Under the pieces are notes generated by a model. It was not told where the DNA came from. It searched no databases and saw nothing but the letters and a program-made list of their open reading frames with translations. From an uncultured Ruminococcus sp. (GTDB taxonomy: Bacteria > Bacillota > Clostridia > Lachnospirales > Lachnospiraceae): a DNA stretch of 12,953 bases. Positions 1 to 6,247 of this stretch are shown piece by piece (the first letter of the stretch is position 1; every line of letters starts with the position of its first letter). Location of the stretch: NCBI GenBank assembly GCA_900553885.1, contig USFD01000088.1:1-12953 (forward strand), in the 5' to 3' direction. A program made the position numbers and the translations under genes.

Positions 1-51
1 ACACAAAAATTTTATATTTTTTTCATTGTCTACTTGACGGGTAGCACACCA
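1..51. repeat. Left arm of a perfect 51-bp inverted repeat, probable insertion-sequence end
   Basis: These bases are the exact reverse complement of 12899-12949; base 52 is the first mismatch. Read from the unique DNA into the repeat on the minus strand, it begins TGGTGTGCTACCCGTCAAGT and then becomes very AT-rich. A TG start and an ACCC...AAGT.GACA core resemble the ends of IS3-family (IS150-like) elements, but no transposase is visible, so the family is inference. The identity stops abruptly where unique sequence begins, as expected for two copies of one element facing opposite ways, or for a contig that ends inside a multicopy element. Confidence 0.75.
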
Positions 52-118
52 CAGATTCAGTCCGGCGCTTTATTTTTTTTTGTGGTGTAAAAAGTGGTGC
101 AGTAATGTAGTTCAGAAC

Positions 119-148
119 AAAAAAAGATATCAGAAATGCGCTGATATC
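119..148 (-). terminator. Possible leftward intrinsic terminator
   Basis: GATATCAG (126-133) and CTGATATC (141-148) form a perfect 8-bp stem around a 7-base loop. On the minus strand the hairpin is followed at once by seven T residues (complement of 119-125), the form of a Rho-independent terminator for leftward transcription. No leftward gene lies upstream within the window, so its client is unknown; it may only block antisense transcription. Confidence 0.5.
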
Positions 149-174
149 CTTAAATCACCCCGTAAAAAGGGAGG

Positions 175-207
175 ATGCCGGGTAACCGCTTTCGCGGTTC
201 CCGGCAT
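175..207. other. Strong GC-rich hairpin
   Basis: ATGCCGGG (175-182) and AACCGC (184-189) pair with GCGGTT (194-199) and CCCGGCAT (200-207): 14 base pairs with one bulged T (183) and a TTTC loop. No T-run follows on the plus strand; on the minus strand a TTTTT lies about seven bases downstream, so it could be a weak leftward terminator. It sits in otherwise AT-rich DNA. Role unknown. Confidence 0.55.
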
Positions 208-371
208 GTATTATGAAAAAGTTTATTCAAATAACTTGTGGCGTCTTGTTTGTGTTTGTTTTCTATGGTTACAGTATATGCGAGAGAAATGAAGAATACA
301 TGTTGATAAAATGAAAGATTTTTTAATGATAAATGAATAAATTGTGAACAAGGATAAGGTTTTATCCTTTC

Positions 372-400
372 TTTACAAATTGAGAATTATACAGTATAAT
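372..400 (+). promoter_or_regulatory. Sigma-A-type promoter of thiC
   Basis: TTTACA (372-377) and a perfect TATAAT (395-400) are separated by 17 bases. Transcription would start near 407, about 17 bases before the riboswitch aptamer, which fits a riboswitch-controlled leader RNA. Confidence 0.85.
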
Positions 401-423
401 ACAAAAAGGCAAAATACGATAAA

Positions 424-508
424 ACCGGGGAGCTCGCTTAAGCGGGCTGAGAGTAAGCTGGATTGCTTAGACCCGCAGACCTGATTTGGATAATGCCAAC
501 GTAGGGAC
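424..508 (+). promoter_or_regulatory. TPP riboswitch (THI element)
   Basis: The leader carries the hallmark conserved segments of the thiamin pyrophosphate aptamer: GGGGAGC near the 5' side, GGCTGAGA (445-452), GACCC (470-474), then ACCTGATTTGGATAATGCC and ACGTAGGGA ending near 507. A variable stem between GGCTGAGA and GACCC (AAGC...GCTT) completes P3. It lies between a consensus promoter and thiC, with an intrinsic terminator downstream, so TPP binding should lower thiC expression by premature termination. Aptamer identity is very secure; exact edges are approximate. Confidence 0.95.
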
Positions 509-549
509 ATATGCCAGCATAGATATACCGGCAGGATGCCGGTTCGCAG

Positions 550-579
550 GAAGGTTCCTTTTGGAGACCTTCTTTTTTA
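550..579 (+). terminator. Intrinsic terminator, expression platform of the TPP riboswitch
   Basis: GAAGGT-TCC (550-558) pairs with GGA-G-ACCTTC (563-572, one bulged G) around a TTTT loop, followed by TTTTTT (573-578) and more T-rich sequence. It lies between the aptamer and the thiC start codon. A second small hairpin (CCGGCA 528-533 with TGCCGG 537-542) sits between aptamer and terminator. The exact antiterminator pairing was not resolved. Confidence 0.85.
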
Positions 580-623
580 TTTTCTGGATAATACGTCCCC
601 AAAACAAGAAGGGAGAAAAGACG

Positions 624-1928
624 ATGAGAGAATACGCAACACAGATGGAAGCCGCCAGAAAAGGAATTGTAACACCGGAACTGATTAAGGTGGCGGAAAA
701 AGAACGCATGACTACAGATGAACTTATGCCGCTGGTAGCCTCCGGAAAAGTGGTGATCTGTGCCAATAAGAATCACACCTGCCTGGATCCCCAGGGTGTA
801 GGCTCCATGCTGAGCACAAAGATTAATGTCAATCTGGGAGTTTCCAGAGACTGCAAGGACTATGATGTGGAAATGCAGAAAGTAATGGAAGCGGTGAATA
901 TGGGAGCGCACGCGATTATGGATCTGTCTTCTCACGGAGATACGATTCCCTTCCGCCGCAAACTGACCAGCGAGTGTCCGGCCATGATCGGAACTGTGCC
1001 GGTATATGATTCTGTGATCCACTACCAGAGAGATCTGGATACGCTTTCGGCAAAGGATTTTATTGATGTAGTCCGTCTGCACGCGGAGGACGGCGTGGAT
1101 TTTGTTACTCTGCACTGCGGCATTACAAGAAAAACGATTGACCAGATCCGCAATCACAAGCGCAAAATGAATATTGTATCCCGCGGAGGTTCTCTTGTAT
1201 TTGCATGGATGTGCATGACAGGGGAGGAGAATCCCTTCTATGAATACTATGATGAAATTCTGGATATCTGCCGGGAGTATGATGTGACGATTTCTCTTGG
1301 AGACGCATGCCGTCCGGGATGTCTGGCTGACGCCACAGATGTCTGCCAGATTGAAGAACTGGTGCGTCTGGGCGAACTGACAAAGCGTGCATGGGAGAAA
1401 GATGTTCAGGTCATGGTGGAAGGACCGGGCCATATGCCGATGGATCAGATCGCTGCAAATATGAAAGTGCAGCAGAGCATCTGCGGCGGCGCACCTTTCT
1501 ATGTATTAGGACCTCTTGTAACCGATATAGCTCCGGGGTATGATCACATTACGGCTGCCATCGGCGGTGCCATCGCCGCTGCGTCCGGTGCTGCGTTCCT
1601 CTGTTATGTGACGCCGGCAGAACATCTGGCACTTCCGAATCTGGAAGACGTAAAGCAGGGAATTATTGCATCCAAGATCGCGGCTCATGCGGCGGATATT
1701 GCAAAAGGAGTGCGCGGAGCGCGGGAAATGGACGATAAAATGGCTGACGCCAGAAGAGCCCTGGACTGGGAAGCACAGTGGGCATGCGCCATGGATCCGG
1801 AAACAGCAAAGAAAATCAGAGACGACCGCAAGCCGGAGCATGACGATACCTGTTCCATGTGCGGCAAGTTCTGTGCAGTGCGCAGCATGAATAAAGCGCT
1901 GGCGGGAGAGCATATAGATATTCTGTAA
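624..1928 (+). CDS. thiC: Phosphomethylpyrimidine synthase ThiC
   Basis: ThiC is a cytoplasmic radical-SAM enzyme that rearranges aminoimidazole ribotide into HMP phosphate, the pyrimidine half of thiamin. The 434-residue protein is the short form without the extra N-terminal domain of many proteobacterial and plant ThiCs. Recognisable family segments are NLGVS (70-74), SRGGS (186-190), GDACRPG (226-232), EGPGHMPMDQ (266-275) and APGYDHI (303-309). The C-terminal iron-sulphur cysteines are C410, C413 and C417, a CX2CX3C spacing. The ATG at 624 is chosen because AAGGGAG lies about 8 bases upstream and the protein then starts MREYATQ; the longer open frame back to 486 would run through the riboswitch and terminator. 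The gene stands alone, with no other thiamin genes beside it, and is controlled by the upstream TPP riboswitch. Confidence 0.97.
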   Translation: MREYATQMEAARKGIVTPELIKVAEKERMTTDELMPLVASGKVVICANKNHTCLDPQGVGSMLSTKINVNLGVSRDCKDYDVEMQKVMEAVNMGAHAIMDLSSHGDTIPFRRKLTSECPAMIGTVPVYDSVIHYQRDLDTLSAKDFIDVVRLHAEDGVDFVTLHCGITRKTIDQIRNHKRKMNIVSRGGSLVFAWMCMTGEENPFYEYYDEILDICREYDVTISLGDACRPGCLADATDVCQIEELVRLGELTKRAWEKDVQVMVEGPGHMPMDQIAANMKVQQSICGGAPFYVLGPLVTDIAPGYDHITAAIGGAIAAASGAAFLCYVTPAEHLALPNLEDVKQGIIASKIAAHAADIAKGVRGAREMDDKMADARRALDWEAQWACAMDPETAKKIRDDRKPEHDDTCSMCGKFCAVRSMNKALAGEHIDIL

Positions 1929-2004
1929 ATCCGGCGTGCCCTGTGCTTCCGCGGAAGAAGAGCATGGAAAGTATCCGACAGTATTATTTTACAGAACTAT
2001 TCTG

Positions 2005-2046
2005 AAAAAAAGCGTAAGTATGGCTGAGCTTCATACTTACGCTTTT
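2005..2046. terminator. Bidirectional intrinsic terminator between thiC and the AEC permease gene
   Basis: AGCGTAAGTATG (2011-2022) and CATACTTACGCT (2032-2043) make a perfect 12-bp stem with a 9-base loop. The A-run at 2005-2011 and the T-run at 2043-2046 extend the stem, giving TTTT on the plus strand and seven T's on the minus strand. It sits between two convergent genes and should stop both thiC and the permease operon. Confidence 0.9.
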
Positions 2047-2095
2047 GCTTTCTGCGGGGGTTGCGTTTGTTATAGACGCTGCCAGGGCCCGGACT

Positions 2096-3013
2096 TTATA
2101 AAACGGTTTCCGCCAGCAGCACAATCAGGGGAATTGTCGCCACGGCAAGTATCGTGGACAGGGCGAACATTTCTGAAGCATAAGTATAGTTCTGCCTGTA
2201 GCGGATTGCCATCATTGTGCCGGTAGTGGCAGCAGGACAGGCACAGGCGATCAGTGTTGTCATGGCTACATCCTGAGGCAGCGGAATGATTTTCAGAAGG
2301 AAAATCATAATAACCGGAATCAGCACCAGCTTCAGAAAGCAGGAGAAATATACCCGCAGTTTGGTGCACATTTTAAGAATATCTGTCTGCGCCACCGAGA
2401 AACCGGCGACCATCATAGCCAGAGGCGTGTTCATATCTGCAACATAATTCATGGAATCCAGCACCACATCCGGAAAACGGATCCGGAAGAAAAAGAGCAG
2501 AACTGCGATGAGTGTTGCAATAACCATAGGGGTCCGCAGTCCTTTTCGCACATTTTCCCAGGAAAACTTTTTCTCCATCAGAACCACTCCGTGGGTCCAG
2601 GAGAACAGGTTGAACACAACAATGTAGGCGGACAGAAAGAAAACGCCGTTGCTGCCAAGCACACTGTTGATCAGCGGGATACCGATAAATCCACAGTTGG
2701 AATACATAGCGTTATAGCGCTCGATGTTGGCGTCAGGGCTGCCTTTGGGACGGATCAGAAGTGTTGTCACCAGGATTCCGACAATGTGGCAGAGCACGGC
2801 GGCGCCGAAAGAAATAAGCAGTCCCCGTACAAGTTCCGGCTTATAGTCCGTCTGATATGTGGTGATAATGACGAAAGGATTCACGACAAGAAGCAGGAGA
2901 TTGGATACGGTTTTGTTTCCCTCCTGATTTACCAGTTTGATTTTATAACACAAAATAGCGAGCAGCATAATGAAGAACATCTTCACAAGCTGCTCAAAGA
3001 TCAGAATAAACAT
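2096..3013 (-). CDS. AEC-family (auxin efflux carrier-like) permease
   Basis: A 305-residue integral membrane protein with about ten hydrophobic segments in two halves joined by a central charged stretch (around residues 147-160). The family signature is clear: conserved N-terminal segments with NPF, a GFIGIPL segment in the first half and TPLAMMVAGFS (around 195-205) at the start of the second. Family members move organic acids such as malate or malonate, or other small anions; the substrate here cannot be read from sequence. The ATG at 3013 has a GGGAG about 12 bases upstream, a rather long spacing. The start lies 19 bases after the stop of yqeY, so the two genes are almost certainly co-transcribed. 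The bidirectional hairpin at 2005-2046 follows the stop. Confidence 0.93.
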   Translation of the reverse strand: MFILIFEQLVKMFFIMLLAILCYKIKLVNQEGNKTVSNLLLLVVNPFVIITTYQTDYKPELVRGLLISFGAAVLCHIVGILVTTLLIRPKGSPDANIERYNAMYSNCGFIGIPLINSVLGSNGVFFLSAYIVVFNLFSWTHGVVLMEKKFSWENVRKGLRTPMVIATLIAVLLFFFRIRFPDVVLDSMNYVADMNTPLAMMVAGFSVAQTDILKMCTKLRVYFSCFLKLVLIPVIMIFLLKIIPLPQDVAMTTLIACACPAATTGTMMAIRYRQNYTYASEMFALSTILAVATIPLIVLLAETVL

Positions 3014-3032
3014 AACAGATATACGCTCCCGT

Positions 3033-3479
3033 CTACTGCATCATGGAAGCGACGATTTCGTTAACCTGTTTTCCGTCGGCTTTTCCTTTTACTTTTGGCA
3101 TCAGTTCCTTCATAATGCGGCCTTTGTCCTTCGGGCCCGGTTTCTCGATGCCCAGACCGGAGAGAACGTCAAGTACAACTGCGCGGATTTCCTCTTCGCT
3201 CATCATTTTCGGGGCATACTCTTCCAGCACACTCAGCCGTTTCCGGCACTCTTCGATAATATCGGTACGGTCAGCCGGAGTCATGTCAAGCGTTTCCTTC
3301 AGCTGTTTGATTTCCTTTAATATTACCTGTGCCTCTTCCTCTTCCGTCAGGTCTGCTCTTTTGTCGATGGCCTTGTTCTTCAGGGATGACAGAAGGAAAG
3401 AAAGAGCAGCTTTCCTCTCTTTGTCGCCAGCTTTCATTGCGGCAACCATCGCGCTTCTTACTTCATCAATTTTACTCAT
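3033..3479 (-). CDS. yqeY: GatB/YqeY domain protein
   Basis: A 148-residue cytoplasmic, highly charged, mostly helical protein that matches the free-standing YqeY family along its whole length. This family resembles the C-terminal tRNA-binding-like domain of GatB, a subunit of the tRNA amidotransferase. Hallmarks are LSFLLSSLKN near residues 26-35, a K/E-rich helix, YAPKMMSEEEI around residues 88-98, and the C-terminal GRIMKELMPKVKGKADGK segment. The precise role of the free-standing form is not well established; a link to tRNA is inferred from homology. AGGAGG at 3488-3493 lies 8 bases from the ATG, a very strong site. A 92-base gap separates it from pduL upstream, with no clear promoter or U-tract terminator in it; a weak hairpin lies at 3510-3540. 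Confidence 0.93.
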   Translation of the reverse strand: MSKIDEVRSAMVAAMKAGDKERKAALSFLLSSLKNKAIDKRADLTEEEEAQVILKEIKQLKETLDMTPADRTDIIEECRKRLSVLEEYAPKMMSEEEIRAVVLDVLSGLGIEKPGPKDKGRIMKELMPKVKGKADGKQVNEIVASMMQ

Positions 3480-3571
3480 GTTTTCATCCTCCTCATCTGA
3501 TAATCTGAACAGCCGGACCGTTTATTATCCGGTTCTGCTGATTTAGAATAAAATTTTATCTGTCCCCACGC

Positions 3572-4213
3572 TTACCGGTGAATTCCGGCCCGGAGTTCCT
3601 CGGCCCACGCCTGAAGGTTATAGGTGTGTCCGTCAAACAGTTTGAGAATGACTCCGGTGGGGTTATCTTCGTTGGCAAATGCATTTGCCTCGTCCGTATC
3701 CACATGCATTGCGAGAGAATAGGAAGGGCTGACCCGCACCACTACGTCAGAAAAGATGAGAGAACGCTCATAGCTGGTTGTTATTACAAACACGATATCA
3801 TTATCTTTTACATGGGCGCGTAAAGCGTCTACGGGCGTCATATGAATATGACGTTTTGCCACAATCACTCCCCTGGACAGCTCGATCTTCCCCTTTGGTC
3901 CGATTAATGTACAGCCGGGAGTTCCTTCCAGATCACCGGACTGGCGGATTACACTTTTGATGCCCAGTCTCCGGGCGTCTGTAACAGAGATTTCCACCTG
4001 GGTTTCACTGCGGCAGGGCCCCAGGATTACAACTCTTTCAAACCGGCCTTTCGGTCCGGCGACAGTCAGACGTTCCTTGCAGGCATACTGTCCGGGCTGG
4101 CTTAATTCTTTCGCAAAAGTAGGTTTTGCTCCGGGACCGAACAGGGTTTCGAAGTCCTGCTGTGTAATATGGATGTGTCTGGCAGATGTTTCAATAGGAA
4201 TTGTTAGACTCAT
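3572..4213 (-). CDS. pduL: PduL-type phosphate propanoyltransferase (phosphotransacylase)
   Basis: PduL enzymes interconvert acyl-CoA plus phosphate with acyl-phosphate plus CoA; they are zinc enzymes unrelated to the Pta type. The 213-residue protein has both PduL half-domains: SARHIHI (10-16), LSQPGQYA (37-44) and GPKG (53-56), then GPKGKIE (105-111), AKRHIHM (119-125) and MHVDTDEANA (169-178). Likely metal ligands are in place: H13, H15, E47, H122, H124 and H170. The first motif starts at residue 10, so there is no room for the N-terminal encapsulation peptide of microcompartment PduLs, and no shell genes lie nearby; this is probably a cytosolic enzyme making acetyl- or propionyl-phosphate. 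AAGGAG (4224-4229) lies 10 bases before the ATG. It is first in a probable pduL-yqeY-permease operon. Confidence 0.94.
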   Translation of the reverse strand: MSLTIPIETSARHIHITQQDFETLFGPGAKPTFAKELSQPGQYACKERLTVAGPKGRFERVVILGPCRSETQVEISVTDARRLGIKSVIRQSGDLEGTPGCTLIGPKGKIELSRGVIVAKRHIHMTPVDALRAHVKDNDIVFVITTSYERSLIFSDVVVRVSPSYSLAMHVDTDEANAFANEDNPTGVILKLFDGHTYNLQAWAEELRAGIHR

Positions 4214-4247
4214 GAACCACTCACTCCTTCATTTTGCCATGCCATAA

Positions 4248-4276
4248 ATTTTAGCAGAATAAAGTGCGGTTGTAAA
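4248..4276 (-). promoter_or_regulatory. Promoter of the pduL operon
   Basis: On the minus strand TTTACA (4271-4276) and TAAAAT (4248-4253) are separated by exactly 17 bases and point to pduL. Transcription would start near 4241, giving a leader of about 28 bases. No terminator lies before the first codon. Confidence 0.75.
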
Positions 4277-4361
4277 GCCGGAATAAGGGCAAACACAGCT
4301 TCTTTTGCACGTCCTTTCATACACTTTCCGAAAGCAGAGCACTAAAGGATGAAGAGGAGGT

Positions 4362-4427
4362 GTTAAAAACAGGTAAAAAATCAGAAAGAAAAAGGTTAAG
4401 AAAAGGTTAAATATCCGTTGACATGCA
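4362..4427 (+). promoter_or_regulatory. 11-bp-phased GTTAA repeat array, putative PhoP (Pho) box with -35 element
   Basis: Six units start exactly 11 bases apart: GTTAAA (4362), GTAAAA (4373), GAAAGA (4384, degenerate), GTTAAG (4395), GTTAAA (4406) and GTTGAC (4417). Units four and five carry a perfect 10-bp direct repeat, AAAAGGTTAA. Gram-positive PhoP binds TTAACA-like direct repeats on an 11-bp period, and the gene downstream encodes a phosphate transporter, so phosphate-starvation control is a reasonable inference. The last unit contains TTGACA (4418-4423), a consensus -35; the -10 is poor (TACTTT at 4442-4447 or TTTAAT at 4445-4450), as is common at activator-dependent promoters. The leader to the start codon is then about 95 bases. 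Confidence 0.6.
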
Positions 4428-4550
4428 GGATGGACACATGCTACTTTAATTATAGTGCGGATTTTTCGGGAGTTTTGCAGATGAATACTGATCAGCCGCA
4501 CAAGTGACACTGGTTTTGCAGAAAATACATATGCAAAGGAGAAAAAAGGA

Positions 4551-6185
4551 ATGGGAATAACAGATATCCTCTCATTGTTTGGCGGTCTGGCACTGTTCCT
4601 GTACGGAATGCAGATGATGAGTACAGGGCTGGAAGCTGCCGCGGGCAACAAGATGAAATCAATTCTGGAGAAACTGACCTCCAACCGGATTAAAGGTGTG
4701 CTGGTGGGGGCCGGCATCACGGCGGTCATTCAGTCATCTTCTGCGACGACAGTTATGCTCGTGGGATTTGTCAATTCAGGACTTATGACACTGAAACAGG
4801 CTGTATGGGTAATCATGGGCGCCAATATCGGTACAACCATAACCGGCCAGCTGATCGCTCTTGACATGGGGGCAATTGCTCCGCTGTTTGCTATTGTCGG
4901 CGTGGCTGCAATTATGTTTGTTAAGAATGAAAAGGTTCACCACGTAAGCAGCATCCTGGCAGGACTGGGTATTCTTTTTATGGGAATGGATATGATGGGA
5001 GCGGCTATGGAACCTCTGCAGAATTCCCCGCAGTTTATCAATCTGATGACGAAATTCAGCAATCCGGTCCTGGGAATTCTGATCGGTGCGGTATTTACGG
5101 CAATTATTCAGTCTTCTTCCGCTTCGGTAGGAATTCTTCAGGCGCTGGCCGCAACCGGACAGGTTCCGCTGGCGAGCGCGGTATATATTCTTTTCGGACA
5201 GAATATCGGCACCTGTATTACAGCGGTACTGGCATCCATCGGCATGAAAGTAAATGCCAAGAGAACAACGATTATCCATCTGATGTTCAATATAATCGGA
5301 ACAATTATTTTTACCGTTGTCTGTATGGTGACGCCGTATGTATCCTTTGTGGAGTCTCTGACACCGGGCAATCCGGTAGCGCAGATCGCGAATGCGCATA
5401 CGATATTTAATATCGTAACAACCTGTATCCTTCTTCCGTTCGGAACTTATATGGCGAAAGCGGCAGAGCATATTCTTCCGGATCATAAAAAGGAAGATGA
5501 TGAGGACCTCCGCCTCAAATATATCCGGCCTTTTGAGTCCTCCTATGCGATCGGACACAGTGCAGTGGCTGTATCCCAGGTGCGCGATGAGGTGGGCAGA
5601 ATGCAGGATATGGTAAGAAAGAATATTGAAGATTCATTTGCCACACTTATTAAATATGATGACAAGCTGCGCAAAAAGGTGGCGGAGAGGGAAGAGTATA
5701 TCGACTATCTGAATAAAGGAATAGCCGAATATATCGTCTCGCTGATGGCATCGGAAATGTCTATGTCAGATTCCAGAAAGATTAACGGATACTATTCCAT
5801 TATTGCAAATCTGGAACGGATCGGAGATCATGCTGTCAATGTGGCAGGATATGCGGATGATATGAATAAATGGCAGATTTCATTCTCGGACAATGTACTG
5901 GAAGAACTTTCCGAGATGAAAAAGCAGACCGTTGCATCCCTGGATACTGTGCGCGACGTGAGTTCGGAAAATGCGGCACAGGTGCTTAAAAATGCATCAA
6001 TAATGGAACAGAAGACCGACGATATGCGGGACAAATATTTCAAGAAGCAGATTCAGAGGCTGAAGAAAGGAAAATGCAAGCCTCAGAGCGGTATTGTATT
6101 CTCAGAAGTCCTTACGGACTTTGAGCGAATGGGAGATCATGTCCTGAATATTGCCCAGCAGTACTGCGAGATGGAACAGTCATAA
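4551..6185 (+). CDS. Na+/phosphate cotransporter (NptA/PNaS type) with PhoU-like domain
   Basis: A 544-residue membrane protein expected to import inorganic phosphate with sodium. The N-terminal part (about 1-310) has two inverted Na/Pi-cotransporter repeats, each with a QSSS motif (61-64 and 187-190) followed by a conserved glycine-rich segment: GANIGTTITG (90-99) and GQNIGTCITA (216-225). A charged linker (310-335) leads to a cytoplasmic PhoU-like helical region (about 340-540) with two PhoU metal-binding-type motifs, ERIGDH (422-427) and ERMGDH (525-530). AAGGAG (4536-4541) lies 9 bases before the ATG. The phased operator-like array at 4362-4427 suggests phosphate control. It is followed by a convergent glycerate kinase gene. 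The family call is secure; substrate and coupling ion come from the family. Confidence 0.95.
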   Translation: MGITDILSLFGGLALFLYGMQMMSTGLEAAAGNKMKSILEKLTSNRIKGVLVGAGITAVIQSSSATTVMLVGFVNSGLMTLKQAVWVIMGANIGTTITGQLIALDMGAIAPLFAIVGVAAIMFVKNEKVHHVSSILAGLGILFMGMDMMGAAMEPLQNSPQFINLMTKFSNPVLGILIGAVFTAIIQSSSASVGILQALAATGQVPLASAVYILFGQNIGTCITAVLASIGMKVNAKRTTIIHLMFNIIGTIIFTVVCMVTPYVSFVESLTPGNPVAQIANAHTIFNIVTTCILLPFGTYMAKAAEHILPDHKKEDDEDLRLKYIRPFESSYAIGHSAVAVSQVRDEVGRMQDMVRKNIEDSFATLIKYDDKLRKKVAEREEYIDYLNKGIAEYIVSLMASEMSMSDSRKINGYYSIIANLERIGDHAVNVAGYADDMNKWQISFSDNVLEELSEMKKQTVASLDTVRDVSSENAAQVLKNASIMEQKTDDMRDKYFKKQIQRLKKGKCKPQSGIVFSEVLTDFERMGDHVLNIAQQYCEMEQS

Positions 6186-6212
6186 AGAACATTGAAGAAC
6201 AAGAAAGAAGGA

Positions 6213-6247
6213 CTTCCGGGCTCTGAAGCATTCAGAGAAGCCGGAAG
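6213..6247. terminator. Shared hairpin between convergent phosphate transporter and glycerate kinase genes
   Basis: CTTCCGG (6213-6219) pairs with CCGGAAG (6241-6247) and CTCTGAA (6221-6227) with TTCAGAG (6231-6237), with a small internal loop and a GCA loop. Only a pyrimidine-rich stretch (TCCTTCTTTCTTGTTCTT) follows on the minus strand and no T-run on the plus strand, so it is an imperfect terminator. The stop codon of the glycerate kinase gene (6232-6234) lies inside the stem. Confidence 0.6.

Larger units (their letters stand above)
52..371. other. AT-rich non-coding region upstream of the thiC promoter
   Basis: About 320 bases with no convincing gene. A 70-codon frame at 80-292 runs through both hairpins described here, has no good ribosome site and an unremarkable Lys/Cys-rich composition, so it is not called. 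A T-rich run (70-80) right after TCCGGCGC at the left edge could be the tail of a plus-strand terminator whose first arm was cut off by the insertion at 51. The remainder, about 208-371, shows nothing recognisable. Confidence 0.6.

Noticed and set aside
80..292. A 70-codon open frame in the leader region
   Set aside because: It crosses both hairpins, has no clear ribosome site, and resembles no family; non-coding AT-rich DNA explains it better.
486..623. An upstream extension of the thiC frame
   Set aside because: It would translate the end of the riboswitch and the terminator; the ATG at 624 has a proper ribosome site and family-like N-terminus.
438..1433. A 331-codon open frame opposite thiC and the riboswitch
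   Set aside because: Thoroughly antisense to a clear thiC gene and the TPP aptamer; composition (rich in His, Cys, Ile, Arg) is typical of a shadow frame.
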